Below are positions 17,510 through 25,308 of a stretch of 64,000 nucleotides of DNA, in pieces. The notes beneath the pieces were generated by a model. It did not search any database. It was given only the letters and a program-made list of their open reading frames with translations, and was not told the DNA's origin. This DNA comes from Haladaptatus caseinilyticus (GTDB lineage Archaea; Halobacteriota; Halobacteria; Halobacteriales; Haladaptataceae), in NCBI RefSeq assembly GCF_026248685.1, contig NZ_CP111036.1, forward strand, positions 310,001 through 374,000. The letters run 5' to 3'. Position numbers and translations under genes: made by a program. Each line of letters opens with the position of its first letter. Position 1 is the first letter of the stretch.

Positions 17510-18466
17510 GTGAATCTCTATCGTAGCGTCCGTGCCGTCACCGGCGCATCCGGAAACGGTCCCATCGACTGGGTCGCGGTTGCTGAAGCCGCGAAGTCGG
17601 CGACGGACCCCGGGTCTATCGACCTCTCGGCCGTGGAGCAGACGGGCTATGCGAACGACGTACGCGATGCCCGCGCTCGCGTTCGTGACGTTTCCGGCGT
17701 TTCGTTCGACGTGCCGGACACCATCGAAATCCAGAATCGTCACCACTGGATAGACGCGAATATCACTACGTTCCAGCGTGTGATGGAACCCATCGAGGAA
17801 CACGGCCCGGCAATCCTCCCCGGCGTCGCTCGCGTCATCAACACTGGGACCATGTCGTTCATGCTTGCCCTCCTCGGAAACAACGTTCTCGGCCAGTACG
17901 ACCCACTCTTACTCGCGGATGGCGAGGACGACCACGCGCTCTACTTCGTCCACCCAAACATCGAGCGTATCGCGGGGAAGTTGGACGTGGATTTCGACCG
18001 GTTCCGGCGTTGGATCGCCTTCCACGAAGTGACACACGCCGCGGAGTTCGGCGCGGCCCCATGGCTCTCCGACCATCTCGAAGCGCGGATGGAATCCGGC
18101 GTCGAAGCGTTGGCGCACGGCGAAGTGGACCGTGAAGCGTTCCGCGAACTCGACGCCGCGATGACTTCAGTGGAGGGATACGCCGAACTCCTCATGGACG
18201 AGGCGTTCGACGACGAGTACGAGGACCTGCGGCGGAAAATCGAAGCGCGGCGGAAAGGCATGAACCCCATATCGAAACTCGTCCGGCGGGTGCTCGGACT
18301 CGGCATGAAGCGACGGCAGTACGAACGGGGCAAGGAGTTCTTCGAACGTGTCGTCGCCACCACGGACATCGAAACCGCGACACGGGTGTGGGAGTCACCG
18401 GAGAACCTGCCGACCGACGACGAACTCGATCATCCCGAACGATGGTTGACGCGGATCGAGGCGTAA
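17510..18466 (+). CDS. zinc-dependent metalloprotease (DUF2342/HExxH type)
   Basis: A 318-residue protein with GTG start (VNLYRSVRAVTG). The zinc motif HEVTH lies in RWIAFHEVTHAAEFG near residues 169-173, with the third ligand probably Glu in VEGYAELLMDEAF. This matches the DUF2342 zincin-like family found in actinobacteria and haloarchaea, sometimes annotated as linked to coenzyme F420 synthesis. No signal peptide is present, so the role is cytoplasmic. Longer in-frame starts are not family-like. Confidence 0.88.
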   Translation: MNLYRSVRAVTGASGNGPIDWVAVAEAAKSATDPGSIDLSAVEQTGYANDVRDARARVRDVSGVSFDVPDTIEIQNRHHWIDANITTFQRVMEPIEEHGPAILPGVARVINTGTMSFMLALLGNNVLGQYDPLLLADGEDDHALYFVHPNIERIAGKLDVDFDRFRRWIAFHEVTHAAEFGAAPWLSDHLEARMESGVEALAHGEVDREAFRELDAAMTSVEGYAELLMDEAFDDEYEDLRRKIEARRKGMNPISKLVRRVLGLGMKRRQYERGKEFFERVVATTDIETATRVWESPENLPTDDELDHPERWLTRIEA

Positions 18467-18499
18467 GAGCGAACGCTCAGTTTCGGACTCGGTGGTCAC

Positions 18500-18700
18500 T
18501 TATCGCGTAATCCACGTCAGATACCACATCAACAGTACGCCGACGACGAGACCGCTCACGACAGCGGCGGCCAAACCGACCACGCTTGCACCGGTCTGAA
18601 GCGCGATGAGTCCGCCGGATGCACCGACTAACAGGACGATCGCGATTTTCAGACGCGCCATCGCGGACGACCGATCCTGACGGGTCATCGGTCCGACCAT
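18500..18700 (-). CDS. small two-helix membrane protein
   Basis: A 66-residue protein with a basic N-terminus (MTRQDRSSAMARLK), two close hydrophobic helices (IAIVLLVGASGGLIAL and AAAVVSGLVVGVLLMWYLTW) and end ITR. It could start at 18700 or at internal ATGs. The family is not recognised. It is convergent with the metalloprotease. Confidence 0.6.
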   Translation of the reverse strand: MVGPMTRQDRSSAMARLKIAIVLLVGASGGLIALQTGASVVGLAAAVVSGLVVGVLLMWYLTWITR

Positions 18701-18877
18701 CAGCGCACCCGGTTTCGGACGGTCGCGAACCTACTTCGCGTGGTCGGTTTAGCGCCGAGTCGCCATGCTCGTCGTCTTAGCCGTCTGCCTGCCGTCCGCG
18801 TGTCGCGTGACGGGTTCGCTGCCCACATACAAAGGGGCGCGATTGGGAAGTTCTTAAACCCCCGCGGGATGTGACCG

Positions 18878-19441
18878 CTACTGGAATCCGCGACCCACGT
18901 CGTCCTCGTCGATGAGGTCCTCCAGTTCCGAATTCAGTAACTTTTCGCTCTCTTCGAAAGTTTCCGAAAGGCTCCCGACCGATTCGGGGCGGTCGTAGCC
19001 ATCGAAGTCCATCGGTCCGAACGCCGGGCTTTCGATCGCCTCCATCACGTCGTCGAAGAGGTCCGCACCCGATGTCGGCGCGTCGGCGTGCGCCTTGAGC
19101 ACTTCTTCGAGGTGTTTCGCACGCGCTTTCGCTTCTTTTTCCTCCGGTCGTTCGTCGGTCGGATTTCGAACCGCGAATCGGCCCTCGCGGGAGTCCTTCT
19201 CCGGGAGATAGCTCCCGATTTCGTCGTCCAGTTTTCTGGCGACTCGGGTACCGACCCCACGAACCTGATAGGGGTTTTTCGCGTAGGTCTTCAGGTGATA
19301 CAGTCCCGCCTTCCGATGGCCGAGATACAGGTCCTCGCCGACACCGCTTGCTCGCCTCCCCCCCGCGGCCCGCCACCCCCTCGGGTCAACGTCGCGGTCG
19401 ATAACGTCCTGTAGGATTTCCTGCCACTCTCGAACCCGCAT
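18878..19441 (-). CDS. haloarchaeal conserved protein of unknown function
   Basis: A 187-residue hydrophilic protein with three parts: an N-terminal segment with MRVREWQEILQDV and GVGEDLYLGHRKAGLYHLKTY, a charged helix (RPEEKEAKARAKHLEEVLKAH), and an acidic tail ending LIDEDDVGRGFQ. The motif YQVRGVGTRVARKLDDEI is basic and could contact nucleic acid. No catalytic motif is seen. It is monocistronic. Confidence 0.7.
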   Translation of the reverse strand: MRVREWQEILQDVIDRDVDPRGWRAAGGRRASGVGEDLYLGHRKAGLYHLKTYAKNPYQVRGVGTRVARKLDDEIGSYLPEKDSREGRFAVRNPTDERPEEKEAKARAKHLEEVLKAHADAPTSGADLFDDVMEAIESPAFGPMDFDGYDRPESVGSLSETFEESEKLLNSELEDLIDEDDVGRGFQ

Positions 19442-19638
19442 GGGTACCCCGTGACACGCCGAGGAGATTAACGTGTCGCTTCAGTGAGATCGGGAGTGAA
19501 TAGAAGTCGATCGTCGGATATTCCCTCGATCCTGATTCGTTAGCTGGTGCCTCGTTCACTCCGTTCGGTCGTCCACCGTTCGTCTCTCACGACGTGGTAA
19601 TCGATAGAATTTTTCGGCGACGGACAATACAACATCTC

Positions 19639-22287
19639 GTGAATATACGGGGGACTGTCGCCGACCCGGGCGAGGTACGAACCGTGACTACCCGGTACGG
19701 TGAGCGAGAACTTGCCGAAGTGGTCGTCGAACCGGACGACGACGCGCCACGGACAGTAACGCTGTGGGGTAAATGGACCGAGAGCGCCGAGCTCCTCCGT
19801 GAGGGGATGGAACTGTTAGTGACGGATGCGGAGGAGTCCGAGTACGACGACGAGACGACCTACGCGACGAGCAAGGAATCCTACGTCGTAGTCGAACCCG
19901 CGTTCCTGGTGAACGTGACCGACGTTCGCTCGTGGGTCCAGTGTCCGCGGATGTACTATCTGAACAAACTGTCCGGAATCCCGCTGAACTACCCCGTCGT
20001 CAAGGGAACGATCGTCCACGAGGTGTTCGGTGACCTGCTCCGCGGGCGCGAGTTGGACGATTCCATCGACGAACGCGTCGAGGAAGCCGGGTTGGAACTC
20101 GGCCTGCTCGGGCGTGAAGCGGAAGAAGTCGCGGGCGAAGTTCGCCAAAATGCTCGTGCAATCGAAGGCTGGCTGGAACAGGGCGTGCTCGACGACACGG
20201 ACGACTGGCGTAGCGAATACACCCTCATCAGCGAACGGTTCGGAATCAAAGGCCGATGCGACGCCCTCAGGCGCGGGATGCCCGTCGAACTGAAAACCGG
20301 GAAGAACACCAACCGCGACCCGCGGTTCCAGGACAAGATCCAGGCGGCTTGCTACGCCCTGCTCCTGCAAGAACGCGACGTTCCGGCGGACACGGGGACC
20401 CTCCTCTATACGAAAAACTCCGCCTTGGACCGGACCGAGGAAACGGGTGACCTCTCGCCCGCGAAGGAGTTTTCCATCGCCAAGGGGTTGCTCGAATTCG
20501 TCGTTCGAACCCGTAACGAAATCGCCGCGATGGAGTTCGAGATGGACGTCCCGACGGGCTACGAAGCGAACGCCAAATGCCAATACTGCTTCGAGAAGGA
20601 CACCTGCATGGTCGTCTCGGGGCGACTCGGTCAGGAGTCGAAAGCCGGGGAAATCGGAACGCCGATTCCCGAGGACGAGCGGGAGTATTTCGACCGAAAG
20701 TACCGGGAAATAGAGGAAGAACGACGTGCGACGCACACGGAGTATGCCAAACTCTGGCGGCAATCCGCGCAGGAGCGTGCGGACGACGACCGGGCACTCA
20801 TCGACTTGGAACCGACGGGACAGAGTCAAGTCGACGGCGGTCGCTGGGAACTCCGCGCGAAAAAAACGGACGATGCAGTGTCGAAGATTCGGGAGGGCGA
20901 TGTGGTGCTCGCCAGTGACGGGCATCCGGTTAGCGGCCACGCGGAACTGGCGCGGGTCACGCAGTTGGGAGACGAAATCGTCGTCACGACCGACGAACCG
21001 GTCGAACTTCGGCGACTCGACGTCTATCCGTCCGAGCTGTCCGCGGACAGGATGCTCACCGCGCTTCACGATTGTCTGCTGAAAGGGGACCCTCGCCGAA
21101 AGGCCGTCCTGTTCGGTCGGCAAAAGCCCGAATTCGCGACCGACCGTGAGCAGTACATTCCGAACAACGAGTCCCAGAATGCGGCGGTCAATCGAGCGGT
21201 CACTGCCGAGGACTGTGCGCTCATCCACGGGCCGCCCGGAACCGGGAAAACCTACACTATCGCGCGAACGATTCGAGCGCTGGTCGAGGACGGCAACCGT
21301 GTTTTGCTTTCGGCCTTCACGAATCGCGCGGTGGACAACGCGCTCGAAGCGCTTCGTGAACAAGGATTCGAAGACGTGGTCCGGGTCGGTACCGAAAACG
21401 GCGTCCGCGAAGATATGCAGGACATTCGGTTGGAGTACGGTGGCGAACCGGGAGAACGCGCTGCCGAACTCGAAAGCGCAAGTGTCGTCGCGGCGACGAC
21501 TGCGACCTGTGGTTCGCGTATCATGCGCGAGCAGGCGTTCGACGTCGCACTCGTGGACGAAGCCTCGCAGTTGACCGAACCCGCCACGCTCGCCGCCATC
21601 AATCTCGCTGAACGGTTCGTGCTCGTCGGCGACCATCACCAACTGCCACCGGTTGTGAGGGCCGAAAACGGCCTTTCCGAATCGCTGTTCGAACGACTGG
21701 TAGAGCAGTATCCGGACGCCTCCGTCATGCTCGAGCGTCAGTATCGGATGGCCCAGCAGATTCAAGCGTTTTCGTCGCAGGAGTTCTACGACGGCGTACT
21801 TCGCCCGGCCAGCGGCGATGTGGCTGGCCAGCGACTGGCCGACCTCCCCGACGTCACTCCCGAGAGACTCGCCAAGGAAATCGATGGCTGGGTGACGTTC
21901 CTCGATTCCGACGGGCGGGCCGTCGGCAACACGAATCCAGAAGAGGCAGAGCGTGTCCGGGACCTCGTCTCCCAGTTCACGGATGCGGGAGTTGACCTCG
22001 AAGATATCGGCGTCATCGCACCGTTCCGGGCGCAGGTCGCGGAAATCTCGCGCAGGGTTCCGGATTCGGTGGCGGTCGATACGGTGGACCGGTTCCAAGG
22101 GTCGAGTAAGGAGGTCATCATCGTCTCGTTCGTCGCGACGGGTGATTTGGACAGTCCCATCTTCGACGACTATCGCCGAGTAAATGTCGCGCTGACACGG
22201 GCCAAAAAAGCCCTCGTCCTCGTCGGTGACGAAGCCGCACTTCGGTCGGCCCCCCTGTACGACCGAATGGTCGATTGGGCGGCGTGA
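19639..22287 (+). CDS. Dna2-type nuclease-helicase (RecB/Cas4-like nuclease fused to superfamily 1 helicase)
   Basis: An 882-residue protein. After a small beta domain comes a Cas4/RecB-like nuclease with cysteines in VQCPRMYYL and CQYCFEKDTC, the four-Cys pattern of an iron-sulfur nuclease, plus VKGTIVHEVFGDLL and MPVELKTGKN for the metal site. The C-terminal helicase has [40 protein letters not shown] and VDRFQGSSKEVIIVS. Dna2 processes flaps and DNA ends. GTG at 19639 (VNIRGTVADPGE) fits the family start; GTG 19594 is an alternative. Confidence 0.93.
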   Translation: MNIRGTVADPGEVRTVTTRYGERELAEVVVEPDDDAPRTVTLWGKWTESAELLREGMELLVTDAEESEYDDETTYATSKESYVVVEPAFLVNVTDVRSWVQCPRMYYLNKLSGIPLNYPVVKGTIVHEVFGDLLRGRELDDSIDERVEEAGLELGLLGREAEEVAGEVRQNARAIEGWLEQGVLDDTDDWRSEYTLISERFGIKGRCDALRRGMPVELKTGKNTNRDPRFQDKIQAACYALLLQERDVPADTGTLLYTKNSALDRTEETGDLSPAKEFSIAKGLLEFVVRTRNEIAAMEFEMDVPTGYEANAKCQYCFEKDTCMVVSGRLGQESKAGEIGTPIPEDEREYFDRKYREIEEERRATHTEYAKLWRQSAQERADDDRALIDLEPTGQSQVDGGRWELRAKKTDDAVSKIREGDVVLASDGHPVSGHAELARVTQLGDEIVVTTDEPVELRRLDVYPSELSADRMLTALHDCLLKGDPRRKAVLFGRQKPEFATDREQYIPNNESQNAAVNRAVTAEDCALIHGPPGTGKTYTIARTIRALVEDGNRVLLSAFTNRAVDNALEALREQGFEDVVRVGTENGVREDMQDIRLEYGGEPGERAAELESASVVAATTATCGSRIMREQAFDVALVDEASQLTEPATLAAINLAERFVLVGDHHQLPPVVRAENGLSESLFERLVEQYPDASVMLERQYRMAQQIQAFSSQEFYDGVLRPASGDVAGQRLADLPDVTPERLAKEIDGWVTFLDSDGRAVGNTNPEEAERVRDLVSQFTDAGVDLEDIGVIAPFRAQVAEISRRVPDSVAVDTVDRFQGSSKEVIIVSFVATGDLDSPIFDDYRRVNVALTRAKKALVLVGDEAALRSAPLYDRMVDWAA

Positions 22288-22320
22288 ACGTTTTCGTGGC
22301 CGGCGTTCGTACTCCGACGC

Positions 22321-23532
22321 ATGGACGACTTCGATTTCTCGCTCCCCGACTGCGATAGTACGGTTCTCGAACCACCTGGCGGTTCTGCCGTCGACCCGCG
22401 CGAGGCCGCCGAGCAAGCGGTCGAAAACCCACACGGCCCCCATCTCGCCGAAATCGTGTCGTCGGACGAAACCGTCGCTATCGTCGTCACCGACGTAACT
22501 CGCGCGACGCCGGACGACGTGCTGTTGGACGTGCTCCTCTCCGAACTCTCCGACGCCGGGGTCCCACGCGAGCAGATCACAGTCGTCATCGGACTCGGAT
22601 TACACCGCCCGATGACCGACGAAGAGATCGCGTCGGCGCTCGACGAGCACGCCGACCTCGCCGAGAATCACGACGCCGATTCGGCGGTCGAAATCGGTCG
22701 TGTATCGGCAGGTGCGAGCGACGTCCCCATCGAACTGAACGCGGTCGTCGCAGACGCCGACCGCGTGCTTTCGACGGGCATGGTCGAACCGCACCAGTAC
22801 GCGGGATTTTCCGGGGGAGCGAAGACGGTGGCGATCGGCGCGGGCGGCGAATCGCTCATCCGATACACGCATGGCCCGGACATGCTCTCGCATGACGGCG
22901 TCCGACTCGGACGAATCGAGGACAACCCCTTCCGCGAAACGCTCGACCGAGCGGGCGACCTCCTCGGTCTCGACTTCTGTCTCAACGTCACACACGGACC
23001 ACAGGGAGTTTTGGGAGCGAGCGCGGGACACCACCGTGACGTGGTTGCCGACCTCGCGGAAATTGCAAAGGAGGTGCTTTCCGTCCCGGTCGAAGGCGAG
23101 TTCGACGCGGTTGTTGCGGGCGTTCCCGACGCGAAAGCGACGAACCTCTATCAGGCAACTCGCGCCGCGACGTACGTCGTCCTCGGCGACCGAAATCCAC
23201 TACGCTCCGGCGGTCGCGTCGTCGTCCCCGCCGAACTCTCCGAAGGTGCGGGTGAAGGTCGGGGTGAACGACGGTTTTACGACCGGCTCGCCGGTGCGAG
23301 TGACCCCGCGAGTCTGTACGAAGAACTCCGTTCGGGCTACGAACCGGGGGCACAGCGGGCGTTCGTCGTGGCACGCGCCTTGCGCGACCACGACGTGTAC
23401 ATCGCCGGGAGCGACCACCCAACCATCGTCGAGGACTGTTTAATGAACGCCAGGGAGTCGGTCGCCGATGCGGTCGACCCGGGAAGCGACGTACTCGTCG
23501 TCCCGAACGCACTCGAAACGCTGTTGGTGTGA
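22321..23532 (+). CDS. larA: LarA-family (lactate racemase-like) protein
   Basis: A 403-residue DUF2088/LarA homologue. It carries the nickel-pincer pocket marks VIGLGLHRPMTDEE (first His) and VEPHQYAGFSGGAKTV (His and Lys), with TDVTRATPDDV near the start and TGMVEPHQ. LarA racemises lactate using a nickel pincer nucleotide; relatives act on other 2-hydroxy acids. No larB, larC or larE gene is next to it, so the cofactor must be made elsewhere or the substrate differs. Confidence 0.85.
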   Translation: MDDFDFSLPDCDSTVLEPPGGSAVDPREAAEQAVENPHGPHLAEIVSSDETVAIVVTDVTRATPDDVLLDVLLSELSDAGVPREQITVVIGLGLHRPMTDEEIASALDEHADLAENHDADSAVEIGRVSAGASDVPIELNAVVADADRVLSTGMVEPHQYAGFSGGAKTVAIGAGGESLIRYTHGPDMLSHDGVRLGRIEDNPFRETLDRAGDLLGLDFCLNVTHGPQGVLGASAGHHRDVVADLAEIAKEVLSVPVEGEFDAVVAGVPDAKATNLYQATRAATYVVLGDRNPLRSGGRVVVPAELSEGAGEGRGERRFYDRLAGASDPASLYEELRSGYEPGAQRAFVVARALRDHDVYIAGSDHPTIVEDCLMNARESVADAVDPGSDVLVVPNALETLLV

Positions 23533-23595
23533 CGGTAAAACGCCGAAAATTCGAGACCGGTTTTCCGAAATCGATCGGTTCCAAGCCGATTCCCG

Positions 23596-25200
23596 TCACC
23601 AGAGAACTTGTGGCCAGACGAACTGAAAGAGCAACCAGATGAGTCCGGTGAGGATGACCGTCATCAGCAGGTTCAAGATCACACCAGCACGCATCATCTG
23701 ACTCTGTTTCAGATAGCCGCTTCCGAACACGATGGCGTTGGGCGGCGTCGCTACCGGCAGTGCGAACGCGAAACTGGCGGCGATGGCTCCGGAAACGGAA
23801 AGGAAGACGGCCGCGGCCACGTCGGTAAGGCCGAGTGTGGCCGCGAAGACGCTCCCGATACTGATCAGAATCGGAATGATGATGGTCGCGGTGGCGGTGT
23901 TCGAAGTCATCTCGGTGAGGAAGATGACGAGGAGGACGACCGCGCCGACGACGAGGACGATGGGGGAACCCGTAAGCGAACGAAACACGGAGTCGGCGAT
24001 CCATTTCGTCGCCCCGGTCGTAGCGAGAGCGTCCGCGAGCGCGATACCGCCGCCGAACAGGAGGATGGTTCCCCAATCGATATCCACGAGGTCGTCCCAG
24101 TCCATCGTGTCCGCCAGCACGAGCGACGGAATGGCAAGCAGTCCGACGACGACGTAATAGAGGATACCCTGATGACCATCGATACCGAAAACGCTCGTTC
24201 CCTCCCCGCCGAAGAGCGTGACCTCCCACGCCGACGGGAGGTATGGACCGAGGAAATCACCCAATCCGCCGACGACCCACAGGAACGCCGTCGCGGTAAA
24301 GATAGCCGCAACCCGTTTGCCGCGCGTGCTCAGTTCACCCTCGTCGGCGAGATATCGGCGTGCCTGTCGGCGAGCATCGCTTACGTCCTCTATCTGCGGC
24401 GGATAGAGAACGTACGTGAGGACGTACCACACGACCGGGAGGGTGATGGCCACTATCGGAACGCCGATGATCAGCCACTGCGCGAAGCCGATTTCGTAGC
24501 CGAGGATTTCGTTCAGCTGGGACGCGAGAACCGCGTTCGGCGGCGTTCCGATGAGCGTTCCAACACCCCCGACGCTCGCAGCGTATGCGGTTCCCAGTAG
24601 CATCGACACCTGTATGTTCGAAAACTCGTCCGCCGCCGCGATTCCCCCGTCAGTGGCGGCGGTATCCGTTCCTGTGGGACTCTCGCTCGCGGTTTCAACG
24701 TTTTCACGGCCGAGAACCTGCGATAGGACGCCGAGTGCGATGGGCGTCATCATCGCGGCCGTCGCCGTGTTCGACACCCACATCGAGAGGAACGCCGTCG
24801 CCAGCATGACGGCGAGGACGAGTCGCCGTGGTGACGACCCCATCACCGACATCATCCACAACGCGATTCGTCGGTCGATGTCGTACTTCTGGAGCGCGTT
24901 CGCCAGCATGAACCCGGCGATGAACAGGAAGATGAGGTGGTCGGCGAATCCGACCAACGCTTCGTCCAAATCGGCGTAGACGCCGAAGACGGTGAGGAGG
25001 ATGGGTATCGAGAGCGCTGTTACGGCGAGGGGAAACGCCCCCGTTACCCAAAGCAGTCCGGCGAAAAACATCGTCGCGAGCGCGAACTGCCCCCGGACCG
25101 AGAGACCGGCCGGACTCGGTACGCTTGCGATGAGCGCAGTTCCGAACAGTGCGACGACGAAGATCATGAGACGGTGACGTGGATTCGACTGCCCTGTCAT
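23596..25200 (-). CDS. SLC13/DASS-family sodium-coupled anion transporter
   Basis: A 534-residue membrane protein with about 11-12 helices. Diagnostic motifs are SNTATAAMMTPIALGVL and, in the second half, EMTSNTATATIIIPILIS: the paired SNT motifs that coordinate sodium and substrate in DASS carriers (citrate, succinate, sulfate). A central hydrophilic loop carries YPPQIEDVSDARRQARRYL. ATG at 25200 (MTGQSNPRHR) sits 30 bases after a TTAATTAA TATA-like box; ATG 25212 is closer than normal. Substrate is unknown. Confidence 0.93.
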   Translation of the reverse strand: MTGQSNPRHRLMIFVVALFGTALIASVPSPAGLSVRGQFALATMFFAGLLWVTGAFPLAVTALSIPILLTVFGVYADLDEALVGFADHLIFLFIAGFMLANALQKYDIDRRIALWMMSVMGSSPRRLVLAVMLATAFLSMWVSNTATAAMMTPIALGVLSQVLGRENVETASESPTGTDTAATDGGIAAADEFSNIQVSMLLGTAYAASVGGVGTLIGTPPNAVLASQLNEILGYEIGFAQWLIIGVPIVAITLPVVWYVLTYVLYPPQIEDVSDARRQARRYLADEGELSTRGKRVAAIFTATAFLWVVGGLGDFLGPYLPSAWEVTLFGGEGTSVFGIDGHQGILYYVVVGLLAIPSLVLADTMDWDDLVDIDWGTILLFGGGIALADALATTGATKWIADSVFRSLTGSPIVLVVGAVVLLVIFLTEMTSNTATATIIIPILISIGSVFAATLGLTDVAAAVFLSVSGAIAASFAFALPVATPPNAIVFGSGYLKQSQMMRAGVILNLLMTVILTGLIWLLFQFVWPQVLW

Positions 25201-25308
25201 TGGTAACCACATGCAATTGAGTGCGGTTTAATTAAGCTTTTGGCCTTTTACCACGAATTTTAAAACGGCTAACAGACGACCCAGTCGGTCCGGCCGATGG
25301 ATTCGCTT

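Noticed and set aside
19816..22443. 875-residue open frame on the minus strand
   Set aside because: It lies entirely antisense to the Dna2-type nuclease-helicase, whose motifs are complete; long antisense frames are normal in G+C-rich haloarchaeal DNA.
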